DNA from: Caballeronia megalochromosomata | GTDB lineage: Bacteria > Pseudomonadota > Gammaproteobacteria > Burkholderiales > Burkholderiaceae | Reading direction: 5' to 3' | Assembly (NCBI GenBank): GCA_001580565.1 | Contig: LRBF01000001.1 | Span: forward strand, 1 to 64,000 | DNA: 64,000 nucleotides | Shown here: piece after piece, positions 26,535 to 36,017 of the stretch | How the letters are laid out: each line of letters starts with the position of its first letter | Numbering within the stretch: the stretch's first letter is position 1 | Position numbers and translations under genes: made by a program | The notes under the pieces: model-generated | The model's database searches: none | Seen by the model: the letters and a program-made list of their open reading frames with translations, nothing else | What the model was told of the DNA's origin: nothing

Positions 26535-27392
26535 ATGAGCGCGCAAATTTCAGTTTTGATCCTGACGAAGAACGAAGAACGTGACATCGAAGGATGTATA
26601 AGGAGCGTCCTGTGGTCGGATGATATTCACGTGCTGGATTCGTATAGCACCGACGCCACCTGTGACGTCGCGGAGAGGCTCGGCGCAAGAATCTCGAAGC
26701 GGCCTTTCGACTCGTATTCGAGTCAAAGCAACTTTGGAGTGAAGGAACTAGCCTACGCTCACGAGTGGATCCTGATGGTCGATGCCGATGAACGAATCCC
26801 TCCGGCGCTGGCAAGCGAGATGGCGCTGTTCGTACAAGGCGCAACATCCGATGTGGCGGCAGCGAGACTGAGGAGGCGCGATTTCCTTTGCGGTACCTGG
26901 CTGAAGCATGCATCGATCTCGCCGTTCAACATTCGATTGTTCCGGCGCGGCTGCGTTTCTTTCACGCGCGACATCAACCCTATCACCAATATCAGCGGCA
27001 AAGTCGTCGACCTGGAATCGCATTTCGACCACTACTCGTTTTCCAAGGGCATGCGGCACTGGTTCGAGAAGCACAACCAGTATTCGGACATGGAAGCAAG
27101 GCTGATAGCAACCCATCAGTCGATCAGTCCTTCGTGGAGAACAGCACTGTTCGGAGAAGACCCGAACGAACGACGCGTGCATCAGAAGGCGCTCTTCTAT
27201 CGGATGCCCGCACGTCCACTGATCAAATTTCTGTACATGCTCGTGATCCGGCGGTCCTTTCTGGATGGCCGCGCGGGGATACGCTACACCATTCTTCAGT
27301 CCATCTACGAGTACATGATCGTACTGAAGACCCAGGAACTCGAAGGTGAGCGCGCGGTTGCAGACGCACGACGTGCCGATATCGCCCAGTGA
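26535..27392 (+). CDS. Glycosyltransferase family 2, WaaE/KdtX-like, paralogue of 9295-10155
   Basis: A 285-residue enzyme with the same architecture as the protein at 9295: ISVLILTKNEERDIEGCIRS, MVDADERIPPALASEMALF, DHYSFSKGMRHWFEKHNQYS, and FLDGRAGIRYTILQSIYEYM. The two share clear blocks along their whole length and probably arose by duplication. The start at 26535 follows GAAGAG at 8 bases; an ATG at 26517 is possible. The YdjC-type deacetylase starts 20 bases downstream, suggesting translational coupling. Confidence 0.84.
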   Translation: MSAQISVLILTKNEERDIEGCIRSVLWSDDIHVLDSYSTDATCDVAERLGARISKRPFDSYSSQSNFGVKELAYAHEWILMVDADERIPPALASEMALFVQGATSDVAAARLRRRDFLCGTWLKHASISPFNIRLFRRGCVSFTRDINPITNISGKVVDLESHFDHYSFSKGMRHWFEKHNQYSDMEARLIATHQSISPSWRTALFGEDPNERRVHQKALFYRMPARPLIKFLYMLVIRRSFLDGRAGIRYTILQSIYEYMIVLKTQELEGERAVADARRADIAQ

Positions 27393-27412
27393 GGGCCAGT
27401 CCGGAGATCGAC

Positions 27413-28168
27413 ATGAGAGAGATAATCTTCAACGCTGACGACTTCGGTCTGGATGCCGATACCTTCGACGCGACCGTCAAGTGCTTCGAGACGGGGATCC
27501 TTCGAAGCGCCACGATCATGACGGGTATGCCAATGTCGAGCGCGGCCTATGGATTTGCCCGATCCAGTCGCGAATTCTCCTTCGGCCTGCATTTCAATAT
27601 CGTCGATTCGCATCTTCCACTGTCGCAATGCGCGTCGCTATGCGATTCGGAGAACCGGTTTCGAGAAAGCCATCGGCAGCGGCGTCAAGCGCTCGCACAT
27701 CGCGTGAACGCCGCTGACGTCGCACGCGAATTCGATCTGCAAATCACGGAACTCCTCGACAATGGCGTTCAAGTGTCGCACGTCGACAGTCACGGGCATC
27801 TTCACAAGTTTCCGGCCATCATCAATGCGATCAAGCCGAGTCTCAAGCGTTTCGGCATCCGTCGCGTACGTCGGCCGCAAAATCTTTTCTTTCGTCGCAC
27901 ATTCCCGCGCCAGGTCATCAACGGATGGTTCGCGCATGCATTCGATGACCTGAATCACCCGGACAACTTTCTGGCGATCGACACCGCGATAGCCGACTGG
28001 CCGGACAAACTGCATTCGTTGCTGCCGGACGGGTTGACCGAAATATCCGTTCATCCCGGAACGAAAGAGAGGTGGCGTCTTTCGGAAGGACGCCCATTCT
28101 TCGCGGGACGCGAGATCGCGGACGTGCTCAAGAAATGCGATGTCCGCGTAACCAGCTATCTGTTTTGA
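27413..28168 (+). CDS. ChbG/HpnK (YdjC) family carbohydrate deacetylase
   Basis: A 251-residue metal-dependent deacetylase of the YdjC fold. The conserved FNADDFGLD (Asp9, Asp10) opens the protein. FGLHFNIVD and VSHVDSHGHLHKFP carry the His ligands, and ISVHPG is the late His motif. Family members remove acetyl groups from N-acetylated sugars. Here it lies between glycosyltransferases, so it may deacetylate a lipid-linked amino sugar or a sugar-nucleotide intermediate, as HpnK does for hopanoid glucosamine. The ATG follows GGAGATCGAC. Confidence 0.83.
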   Translation: MREIIFNADDFGLDADTFDATVKCFETGILRSATIMTGMPMSSAAYGFARSSREFSFGLHFNIVDSHLPLSQCASLCDSENRFRESHRQRRQALAHRVNAADVAREFDLQITELLDNGVQVSHVDSHGHLHKFPAIINAIKPSLKRFGIRRVRRPQNLFFRRTFPRQVINGWFAHAFDDLNHPDNFLAIDTAIADWPDKLHSLLPDGLTEISVHPGTKERWRLSEGRPFFAGREIADVLKKCDVRVTSYLF

Positions 28169-28247
28169 GTCGATTTTCTCCGGTCGTGCCGGGCGAGGTT
28201 CCGGCGCAATCCAGGTTTCGCTCATCACTCAATGACCATACGGTGCC

Positions 28248-29414
28248 ATGAGGATCCTGCACGTCATCTCGAGCGTCGACCCCGCAGGCGGCGGCCCGAT
28301 CGAATGCATTCGTCAAGTGTCCGCACAATGGGCCTTGCTCGGTCATCATTCGGAGATCGCCAGCCTGGACGACCCGGCTGCCGGCTTTGTTCGTAGCTGC
28401 CCGCTAACCGTACACGCTCTTGGTCCTGGAATTTCGGCGTATCAGTATGCGCCCCGTTTCACGGACTGGATGCGGGAAGCGGCACCGGACTTCAACGTGG
28501 TGCTGGTCCACGGCCTTTGGCAATATCACAGCTTCGCAGTCTGGCGCGCACTTCGCGATCGCCCTGTCGGTTATTTCGTGTTTCCTCATGGCATGCTCGA
28601 TCCATGGTTCAGACGGCGCTACCCTCTGAAGCACATAAAGAAGTGGGCGTTCTGGCCGTGGTCGGATTATCGGGTGCTGCGCGACGCCAAGTGCGTGCTG
28701 TTCACCTGTGATGAAGAGCGGGTGCTGGCCCAGCGCTCGTTCTGGCTGTATCGAGCACGAGAACGCATCGCGCCTCTTGGCACGGGCGACGGACCGTCGA
28801 ACGGTTCGGCGCTGCGTGACATGTTCCTCAATGCTTATCCGCACCTGCGCAATCGCAGGATCGTCCTGTTTCTTGGGCGCGTTCACCCGAAAAAGGGCTG
28901 TGACAGCCTCATTCGGGCGTTCGCGTCAGCGGCAGATTCAGACCCGTCGTTGTCGCTGGTATTCGTCGGGCCAGTCCATCCCGCCTGGCGAAAGAAACTC
29001 GAACTCCTTGCGCGACAGTTGTCCGTGTTCGATCGCATAACCTGGACCGGCATGCTTCAAGGCGAGATGAAGTGGGCGGCGCTCCATGCAAGTGAAATCT
29101 TCATCCTGCCGTCTCATCAGGAAAACTTCGGGATCGCGGTGGTCGAAGCTCTGGCCTCCGGCACGCCCGTACTGTTGTCCAACAAGGTCAACATATGGAG
29201 GGAAATCGTCGCGGATGGCGCCGGTTTCGTGGATGACGATACCGATCAGGGCACCACGCATCTACTCGAGCGCTGGCTGGCCCTGGCTCCAGAAGAAAGA
29301 TCAGCGATGTGCGAACGTGCACTTGCCTCCTTTCACAGAAGGTTCAGGAGCGAGGTCGCGGCATCTCATCTAATAGATATCCTTAGCAAAGAGTCAGATG
29401 CCGCCCTGGAATGA
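28248..29414 (+). CDS. Glycosyltransferase family 4
   Basis: A 388-residue GT-B enzyme. N-terminal glycine-rich loop: MRILHVISSVDPAGGGPIEC. Acceptor half: LVHGLWQYHSFAVWRAL and FPHGMLDPWFRRRYPLKHIK, a combination frequent in exopolysaccharide GT4 enzymes. Donor half: VLFLGRVHPKKGCDSLIRAF and the EX7E motif in HQENFGIAVVEALASGTPVL. It lies 80 bases after the deacetylase and is the last transferase before the nucleotide-sugar genes. Specificity unknown. Confidence 0.86.
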   Translation: MRILHVISSVDPAGGGPIECIRQVSAQWALLGHHSEIASLDDPAAGFVRSCPLTVHALGPGISAYQYAPRFTDWMREAAPDFNVVLVHGLWQYHSFAVWRALRDRPVGYFVFPHGMLDPWFRRRYPLKHIKKWAFWPWSDYRVLRDAKCVLFTCDEERVLAQRSFWLYRARERIAPLGTGDGPSNGSALRDMFLNAYPHLRNRRIVLFLGRVHPKKGCDSLIRAFASAADSDPSLSLVFVGPVHPAWRKKLELLARQLSVFDRITWTGMLQGEMKWAALHASEIFILPSHQENFGIAVVEALASGTPVLLSNKVNIWREIVADGAGFVDDDTDQGTTHLLERWLALAPEERSAMCERALASFHRRFRSEVAASHLIDILSKESDAALE

Positions 29415-29602
29415 TTCGCTTTCCACGCGAGCCGCAACGGGATTGGCAAGATTGACCAAGGTGTTGGCGAGACATTGAGGCGTTCGGGCGCTACGCTTGA
29501 TTCAACAGGTGAGAATGCGTTTGACAAGTGGCGTCACGCGGATTTGAAGCGAGACGCATACGTCACATGCATTTCGACTAGCCGAAAATTAAGGAGTATG
29601 TG

Positions 29603-30721
29603 ATGACTCGAAAAGTAGCCCTTATCACGGGAATTACCGGTCAGGACGGATCCTATCTCGCCGAGCTGCTCTTGGAGAAAGGCTACGAGGTACACGGCAT
29701 CAAACGCCGCAGTTCGCTCTTCAACACAGATCGCATCGATCATCTGTATCGCGATCCACATGAAGCAGGGGGCCGACTTCATCTGCATCACGGCGACCTC
29801 ACCGATTCATCGAGCATCTTGCGCATCATACAGCGCACAATGCCCGACGAGATCTATAACCTGGCCGCTCAAAGTCACGTTGCGGTCTCGTTCGAGGAGC
29901 CCGAGTACACGGCCAACGCGGACGGTGTGGGCGCGCTGCGCATCATCGAGGCAATCCGCATTCTCGGCCTGGAAAAGAAGACGCGCTTCTATCAGGCTTC
30001 GACTTCCGAGCTGTATGGTCTCGTTCAGGAGATTCCGCAGCGCGAGAGCACGCCTTTTTATCCACGCAGTCCCTATGCCGTGGCGAAGCTGTATGCGTAC
30101 TGGATCACGGTGAACTACCGCGAGGCTTATGGACTGTACGCGTGCAACGGCATTCTTTTCAATCACGAATCGCCGGTACGCGGCGAGACCTTCGTAACAC
30201 GCAAGATTACGCGTGCAATCTCGCGTATCGCCGCCGGTTTGCAGGAGGAACTCTATCTCGGCAACCTCTCGGCGCTGCGCGACTGGGGACATGCCCGTGA
30301 CTATGTGGAAATGCAATGGATGATGCTGCAGCAGGAAGAGCCCGAGGACTTCGTGATCGCAACGGGTATCCAGTACAGCGTGCGCGAGTTCGTGCAGCAG
30401 GCGGCGGCCGAACTCGGTATCGTCGTGCGCTTCGAAGGTGAAGGGGTCGACGAGCTCGGTATCGTCGACCGCCTGACGAGCCGCGAAACGAAGCTCAGGC
30501 CGGGCCAGATCATCGTGCGCGTGGACCCGCGCTATTTTCGCCCGACGGAGGTGGAGACCTTGCTGGGCGACCCGTCGAAGGCGCATATGAAGCTCGGCTG
30601 GAAGCCGAAGACATCGTTCGCGACACTGGTGCAGGAGATGGTGCGCGCCGACTATCAGATCGCGCGCCGCGACGCCCTGGTCACGCTTGCCGGATTCAAG
30701 GCGCTCGAACATCATGAATGA
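29603..30721 (+). CDS. gmd: GDP-mannose 4,6-dehydratase
   Basis: A 372-residue short-chain dehydrogenase/reductase that makes GDP-4-keto-6-deoxymannose, the first step from GDP-mannose to GDP-fucose (or GDP-rhamnose). NADP-binding: [17 protein letters not shown]. Catalytic residues: the Ser/Thr-Glu site in [12 protein letters not shown] and the Tyr-Lys pair in [15 protein letters not shown]. The [16 protein letters not shown] motif is diagnostic for Gmd. The ATG at 29603 follows AAGGAG. It overlaps fcl by 8 bases, so the two are translationally coupled. Confidence 0.96.
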   Translation: MTRKVALITGITGQDGSYLAELLLEKGYEVHGIKRRSSLFNTDRIDHLYRDPHEAGGRLHLHHGDLTDSSSILRIIQRTMPDEIYNLAAQSHVAVSFEEPEYTANADGVGALRIIEAIRILGLEKKTRFYQASTSELYGLVQEIPQRESTPFYPRSPYAVAKLYAYWITVNYREAYGLYACNGILFNHESPVRGETFVTRKITRAISRIAAGLQEELYLGNLSALRDWGHARDYVEMQWMMLQQEEPEDFVIATGIQYSVREFVQQAAAELGIVVRFEGEGVDELGIVDRLTSRETKLRPGQIIVRVDPRYFRPTEVETLLGDPSKAHMKLGWKPKTSFATLVQEMVRADYQIARRDALVTLAGFKALEHHE

Positions 30722-31652
30722 CGCCACCATCGACGAGGACGCACGCATCTTTGTCGCGGGACATCGGGGCATGGTAGGTTCGGCGCTCGTGCGCCGGCTG
30801 GAAGCCGATGGATACCGCAACATCGTGACGCGCACCAGGGAGCAGCTCGACCTGATGGATCAGTGGGGCGTCAATATCTTCTTCGAGGAAGAAGGTATCG
30901 ACGTGGTTTTCCTCGCTGCGGCGCGCGTGGGCGGCATTCTTGCGAACGCAACGATGCCGGCCTCGTTCATCTACGAAAACCTCGCGATCGAGATGAACGT
31001 CATTCATGCCGCATACCGCTGGAACGTATCGAAGCTGATGTTTTTCGGGTCGTCCTGCATCTATCCGAGGAACTGCCCGCAGCCGATCAAGGAAGACTAC
31101 TTGCTGACGTCCGCACTCGAGGCGACGAACGAGCCCTATGCGATTGCGAAGATTGCCGGCCTGAAGTTATGCGAGGCATATAACCGGCAATATGGCACGC
31201 GCTTTGTCTCGTTGATGCCGACCAATCTCTACGGCCCGAACGACAACTACGATCTCAAGACGAGCCATGTGCTGCCTGCGTTGATTCGCAAGGCGCACGA
31301 GGCCAGGTTGCGTGGCGACGAGTTCCTGTCCGTCTGGGGTTCGGGTGCGCCGCGGCGCGAGTTCCTGCACGTCGACGACCTTGCGACGGCCGCCGTGTTT
31401 CTCATGAACCACGATATCGATGAAGGCGTGTTCAACGTCGGCGCCGGTGCGGACGTGACGATCCACGAACTGGCGCAAACGGTATGCCGAGTCGTCGGCT
31501 TCGAAGGCGGATTGGAGTTCGACAGGAGCAAGCCGGATGGCACGCCAAGAAAATTGCTCGACTCATCGAGGCTTGCGGAAATGGGCTGGCGAGCCTCCAT
31601 TCCGATCGAGGACGGCATACGGTCGGTGTACGACGATTTCGTGGCGCACTGA
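30714..31652 (+). CDS. fcl: GDP-L-fucose synthase
   Basis: A 312-residue epimerase-reductase converting GDP-4-keto-6-deoxymannose to GDP-L-fucose. NADP-binding [17 protein letters not shown] at the N-terminus, [20 protein letters not shown] in the middle, catalytic Tyr and Lys in [16 protein letters not shown], and [14 protein letters not shown]. The start at 30714 lies inside the last codons of gmd. Its presence fixes the Gmd product on the fucose rather than the rhamnose branch, so fucose is very probably a component of the polymer. Confidence 0.95.
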   Translation: MNDATIDEDARIFVAGHRGMVGSALVRRLEADGYRNIVTRTREQLDLMDQWGVNIFFEEEGIDVVFLAAARVGGILANATMPASFIYENLAIEMNVIHAAYRWNVSKLMFFGSSCIYPRNCPQPIKEDYLLTSALEATNEPYAIAKIAGLKLCEAYNRQYGTRFVSLMPTNLYGPNDNYDLKTSHVLPALIRKAHEARLRGDEFLSVWGSGAPRREFLHVDDLATAAVFLMNHDIDEGVFNVGAGADVTIHELAQTVCRVVGFEGGLEFDRSKPDGTPRKLLDSSRLAEMGWRASIPIEDGIRSVYDDFVAH

Positions 31653-31724
31653 GTGTCGCGCGTGATCGCGTTCGAACGGATTGTTTCCGCGGACGTCTTC
31701 CGATTCAACGTCAGGAGTGCATGA

Positions 31725-33248
31725 ATGAACGGTGCAACGGATTCGGAAGAGCTGGCAAGCGATATGGATGGAGGAGGCTTCCCCGAGCATGCATCCGAGG
31801 CGTGTCGCCGGCTGGTCCCGGTCATCCTCGCTGGCGGGTCCGGCACGCGGCTATGGCCGGTCTCACGCGGGCAGTTTCCTAAGCAGTTGATTGGCGTAGT
31901 CGCGCACGACTCGCTGCTTCAGGCGACGGTTACGCGCATGAAGGATTTCACGGGCGACTTCGATGTCGATGCACGGCCGATCATCGTGTGCGGCGAAGAA
32001 CATCGCTTCACGACCGCGGAGCAGGCGCGCGCAAGCGGTGTCGAAGCGAACATCATCGTCGAGCCGGCCAGACGCGACACCGCGCCCGCCCTCACGCTTG
32101 CCGCGCTCGAGGCGGTGAAGGACGGGCAGGATGCGATCATGGTCGCGATGCCCGCTGATCATTCGATCCCGGATATTCCCGCGCTTCATCAAGCGATATC
32201 TCTGGCTGCCGGATACGCCCGGCGCGGGATGATTGCGACGCTCGGCATTCCGCCCACGCGCCCCGATACGGCCTTCGGTTATATCCGGATCGGAGACGCT
32301 TCGGATGACGGCTCACGTGTCATCGAACGCTTCGTCGAGAAACCCGCGGCCGAGCTTGCCGCGCAGTACGTCGCCTCAGGCAATTACTGGTGGAACAGCG
32401 GCATCTTCATCGTGCGTGCAAGCGTGTGGCTGAAGACGGTCGCTCGCCTGAACGGCGAGATGCACAGGGGGTGCGTCGCCGCGCTGAAGGGCGCGAAGAT
32501 CGACGGGCAGTTCATCCGACCCAGCCCATCTGTTTTCGACCGTGTCCCGTCCGACTCCATCGACTATGCCGTGATGGAGCACATGGGCGTGGAAAGCGCA
32601 CCGTGTGCCGGTGTCGTCATTCCACTTGTCGCTGGCTGGTCGGATCTCGGTTCGTGGGACGCAGTCTGGGAAGCCATGCAAAAGGACCCGTCAGGCAACG
32701 TGGCGAGCGGGCGCGTCATTTTCGAGGGCGCGACGTCGAGTTATGCGCGATCGGAAGGCGGCCGTCTCGTCGCATGCGTCGGCACGACGAATGTAATTGT
32801 GGTGGAGACGGACGACGCGGTGCTTGTCGCGGATCGCTCCCGGGCACAGGATGTCAAGGGACTCGTCGCGCGTATTCACGCGCAGCGCGCGCCCGAGGCC
32901 GAGACGCATCGCAAGGTACGTCGGCCGTGGGGATTCTATGATTCGATCGAACATGGCGAGCGGTTTCAGGTGAAGCGTATCGTCGTGTCGCCCGGCGCAA
33001 GCCTGTCATTGCAAATGCATCATCATCGCGCGGAGCATTGGGTCGTCGTATCTGGCACGGCGCTCGTGACCCGTGGCGAAGAGCAGTTCCTGCTGTCGGA
33101 AAACGAGTCGGCCTACATTCCGCTGGGCGTGAAGCACCGCCTGCAGAATCCCGGCAAGGTACAGCTTGAAATCATCGAAGTTCAATCCGGCAGCTATCTG
33201 GGCGAGGACGATATCGTCCGTTTCGAGGACACCTACGGTCGGAGCTGA
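31725..33248 (+). CDS. manC: Mannose-1-phosphate guanylyltransferase / mannose-6-phosphate isomerase
   Basis: A 507-residue bifunctional enzyme that supplies GDP-mannose for gmd. The nucleotidyltransferase domain begins VPVILAGGSGTRLWPVSRG (about 31-49), with FPKQLIG following. FVEKPAAELAAQYV and NSGIFIV are later signatures. The C-terminal cupin (type II isomerase) has RPWGFYDSIEHGERFQVKRI, LSLQMHHHRAEHWVVVSG with the metal-binding histidines, and YIPLGVKHRLQNPG. An N-terminal extension of about 28 residues precedes the catalytic domain. AGGAG lies 7 bases upstream of the ATG. It sits 72 bases after fcl in the same transcript direction. Confidence 0.94.
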   Translation: MNGATDSEELASDMDGGGFPEHASEACRRLVPVILAGGSGTRLWPVSRGQFPKQLIGVVAHDSLLQATVTRMKDFTGDFDVDARPIIVCGEEHRFTTAEQARASGVEANIIVEPARRDTAPALTLAALEAVKDGQDAIMVAMPADHSIPDIPALHQAISLAAGYARRGMIATLGIPPTRPDTAFGYIRIGDASDDGSRVIERFVEKPAAELAAQYVASGNYWWNSGIFIVRASVWLKTVARLNGEMHRGCVAALKGAKIDGQFIRPSPSVFDRVPSDSIDYAVMEHMGVESAPCAGVVIPLVAGWSDLGSWDAVWEAMQKDPSGNVASGRVIFEGATSSYARSEGGRLVACVGTTNVIVVETDDAVLVADRSRAQDVKGLVARIHAQRAPEAETHRKVRRPWGFYDSIEHGERFQVKRIVVSPGASLSLQMHHHRAEHWVVVSGTALVTRGEEQFLLSENESAYIPLGVKHRLQNPGKVQLEIIEVQSGSYLGEDDIVRFEDTYGRS

Positions 33249-33298
33249 CTGTTTCATCGGCTGATCCGAAAGCAGGACATTTTCGCCTGGAGAATGAA

Positions 33299-34675
33299 AT
33301 GCGCTATCTAGAGGGTTTGCTGGCCCGGCTCTTCGACGTGAGCATGGTGATTTGCGGTGCGGCCATAGCATCGAAAGTCAGATTCGACTACATCGCGGCG
33401 CACGACTACTCCGCTGCGTTCGTCGCGCTTTCGGCTGCGTTCGCGCTGACGCTTTTCCCGGGCTTTGGCGTGTACGAATCGTGGCGCGGGCGCGGCAAGA
33501 TCATGCTCGCGAGCCAGGTGGCGCTTGCGTGGCTCGTCGTGCAAGGATGCGCACTGGTGCTGATTTTTTCGGTCCATCGCATCGATCACGTATCGCGGTT
33601 ATGGTTCGCATACTGGACGGCCTCATCTGGCGGCCTCATGATCGCGGGGCGCATCGTCACCCATGCCGTCCTCGCGCGGATGCGCCACGCCGGCACGAAT
33701 CTTCATCAGGTGGCAATCGTCGGTTGTGGCGCGCACTGCGAGTCGCTCGTCGCGAGGATCGAGCGAGAAAGCCACGCGGGATTTCGTGCGAGCGCCGTTT
33801 TCAACGCTTCGGCCGGGACACCGCTCAGTGTTCGCGCATCCGTCTTCGAAGATTTCGATGCGTTCGTGAATGCGGTCCGCGAGCAGAACGTGCATGAGGT
33901 GTGGCTTGCGTTACCGCTTTCGCACGAAGGCACGATCTTGCGCTTCGTGAATGAATTTCGCGATGACCTCGTCAACGTGCGATTCATTCCCGACGTGCGC
34001 AGCCTGGCGCTGTTCGAGAGCAACGTGACCGATCTGCTCGGCGAGCCTGCGATCAACCTCGTCGCCTCGCCGCTATCCGCCAGCGCGCGCCTGCACAAGG
34101 AGATTTTCGATCGCCTGTTCGCCCTTGCGGCGATCATCGGGGTATCGCCCCTTCTCATCGGCATCGCTATTGCGGTAAAGCTCTCGTCGCGCGGGCCGGT
34201 GCTTTTCAGGCAGCGGCGCAAAGGGGCGGACGGGCGCGTGTTCACCATCTACAAGTTCCGGTCGATGTGCCTGCATAGCGAGGAGGCCGGCGTTCTGCAT
34301 CAAGCGAGGCGCGACGATCCACGCGTGACGAAGGTGGGCGCGTTTCTGCGGCGTACGAGTCTCGATGAACTGCCTCAGTTCTTCAACGTCCTGCGTGGTG
34401 AGATGTCGGTTGTCGGTCCGCGTCCGCACGCGATCGAACATGACGACATCTATCAGAAGGTCGTGTCGGGGTATATCCATCGCTACCGTGTCAAACCGGG
34501 GATCACCGGCTGGGCCCAAATCAACGGTTTCCGTGGAGAAACGGACCGGATAGAGAAGATGGAGGGACGCGTCGCCTACGATCTCTATTACCTCGGGAAC
34601 TGGTCCTTCGCCCTGGATATGCAGATCATCGCGGCGACCATATTCAAGGGATTCCGCCATAGCAATGCGTATTGA
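33299..34675 (+). CDS. wcaJ: Undecaprenyl-phosphate glucose phosphotransferase (WcaJ type)
   Basis: A 458-residue membrane enzyme that starts the repeat unit by moving glucose-1-phosphate from UDP-glucose to undecaprenyl phosphate. N-terminal transmembrane segments (to about residue 115) and a CoA-binding-like domain (VAIVGCGAHCESLVARIE) precede a membrane anchor (LFALAAIIGVSPLLIGIAIA). The C-terminal bacterial sugar transferase domain has VLFRQRRKGADGRVFTIYKF, RTSLDELPQFFNVLRGEMSV, VGPRPHA, and VKPGITGWAQINGFRGET. It ends the plus-strand exopolysaccharide operon. Glucose is the usual sugar for this subfamily, though galactose is possible. Confidence 0.92.
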   Translation: MRYLEGLLARLFDVSMVICGAAIASKVRFDYIAAHDYSAAFVALSAAFALTLFPGFGVYESWRGRGKIMLASQVALAWLVVQGCALVLIFSVHRIDHVSRLWFAYWTASSGGLMIAGRIVTHAVLARMRHAGTNLHQVAIVGCGAHCESLVARIERESHAGFRASAVFNASAGTPLSVRASVFEDFDAFVNAVREQNVHEVWLALPLSHEGTILRFVNEFRDDLVNVRFIPDVRSLALFESNVTDLLGEPAINLVASPLSASARLHKEIFDRLFALAAIIGVSPLLIGIAIAVKLSSRGPVLFRQRRKGADGRVFTIYKFRSMCLHSEEAGVLHQARRDDPRVTKVGAFLRRTSLDELPQFFNVLRGEMSVVGPRPHAIEHDDIYQKVVSGYIHRYRVKPGITGWAQINGFRGETDRIEKMEGRVAYDLYYLGNWSFALDMQIIAATIFKGFRHSNAY

Positions 34676-34955
34676 ACCGGTCACAAACCTTATCATCGTA
34701 TCGACGTTCTGATTGCCGCCGGACGAGCATTCAACTCCCAGCTCGTTCGACTATCTCCTCCGACAAATCCGGCCACATCGAGCCCGCACATCTCCTGCAC
34801 GAGCGTGCGCGCCACGAGCCATTTCGGTCCCCCTGCCAGGCCCATGAATCCGATGCCCGAAAAAGAGGGCGTCTGCGAATTTTGCGCATTGCTGGCACGA
34901 TTCCCGTCACGCTGCTAGATTACCGTGCAACAGAATCGTTGATCGAGAGACTACG

Positions 34956-36017
34956 ATGACTGACAAACACGCTTCCCCGCGTTCGCCCCTTCCCGCGCTG
35001 ATCCTCATCGCGGCCATCGTCGTCGTGCTGGTTGCGGCCTTCGCCTACACGGCGGGCTGGCTCACGCCGCAACGCCTCACGCCGGCGAAGATCGTCGGCA
35101 GCCTGGCGCCGCCCGGCGGCGCGGTGCCGGGGTTCAGGCGCAACCATGCGAAGGGCATTTGCTTCAGCGGCGATTTCGAATCGAACGGCTCGGGCGCGGC
35201 GCTCTCCAAAGCCAAAATGTTCATGCCCGGCACGTACCCCGTCACGGGCCGCTTCAACCTCGCGACGCCAGACCCGAAAGCATCCGACGCCATGGCGCGT
35301 GTGCGCGGCCTGAGCCTGCGCGTCGTGATGCCCGACGCAAGCGAATGGCGCTCCGCGATGATCGATGCCCCGTTCTTCCCTGTCGCGACCCCGCAGGCCT
35401 TTTACGACCTGCAACGCGCGCTCGCGAACAAGAAAGATCCCGAGTCGATGCAGAAATTCGCCGCCGCGCATCCCGAGATCGGCGCGTTCGGCGCGTGGGC
35501 GGGCAGCGCGCCGTGGACGGCCTCGTATGCGGACGAGCGCTACAACAGCCTGAATAGCTTCATTTTCACTAATGCGGAAGGACAGGATCAGACGGTGCGC
35601 TGGTCCTTCATTCCGGCCGCGAAGCCGGAGAACCTGACTCCGGACGAACTGAAGCAGAAAGGCGCGAATTTCCTCGATGCCGAGATCACGCAGCGTGTGC
35701 AAGGCGCACCGCAACGCTGGGCGATGGTCGTCACCGTCGCGAATCCCGGCGACCCGACAGCCGACCCGAGCAAGGCCTGGCCTGAAGACCGGCACACGGT
35801 GGAAGTGGGTACGCTCGTCGTCAAGACCATCGAACCCGAGCCCGACGGTCCGTGTCGCGATCTCAACTTCGACCCGACCGTGCTGCCCTCCGGCATGCGC
35901 GTGTCCGACGATCCGTTCCCCGCCGCGCGCTCGGCGGCGTACTCAGTATCGTTCAATCGACGCACCGCCGAGGACAAGGACTACCCGCACACGCCCGCGC
36001 AAGGAGCCACGCAATGA
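34956..36017 (+). CDS. Membrane-anchored catalase-family peroxidase (SrpA-like)
   Basis: A 353-residue heme peroxidase of the small catalase-related family. An N-terminal hydrophobic anchor (LPALILIAAIVVVLVAAFAY) places the enzyme in the periplasm. The distal His is in FRRNHAKGICFSGDF, and RFNLATPDP, MARVRGLSLRVVMPD and AGSAPWTASYADERYNSLNS follow the family pattern. At 353 residues it is much shorter than true catalases and should work as a peroxidase using membrane electrons. The cytochrome b561 gene overlaps its stop by 4 bases (ATGA), which supports a two-component quinol-linked peroxide-reducing unit. Confidence 0.88.
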   Translation: MTDKHASPRSPLPALILIAAIVVVLVAAFAYTAGWLTPQRLTPAKIVGSLAPPGGAVPGFRRNHAKGICFSGDFESNGSGAALSKAKMFMPGTYPVTGRFNLATPDPKASDAMARVRGLSLRVVMPDASEWRSAMIDAPFFPVATPQAFYDLQRALANKKDPESMQKFAAAHPEIGAFGAWAGSAPWTASYADERYNSLNSFIFTNAEGQDQTVRWSFIPAAKPENLTPDELKQKGANFLDAEITQRVQGAPQRWAMVVTVANPGDPTADPSKAWPEDRHTVEVGTLVVKTIEPEPDGPCRDLNFDPTVLPSGMRVSDDPFPAARSAAYSVSFNRRTAEDKDYPHTPAQGATQ

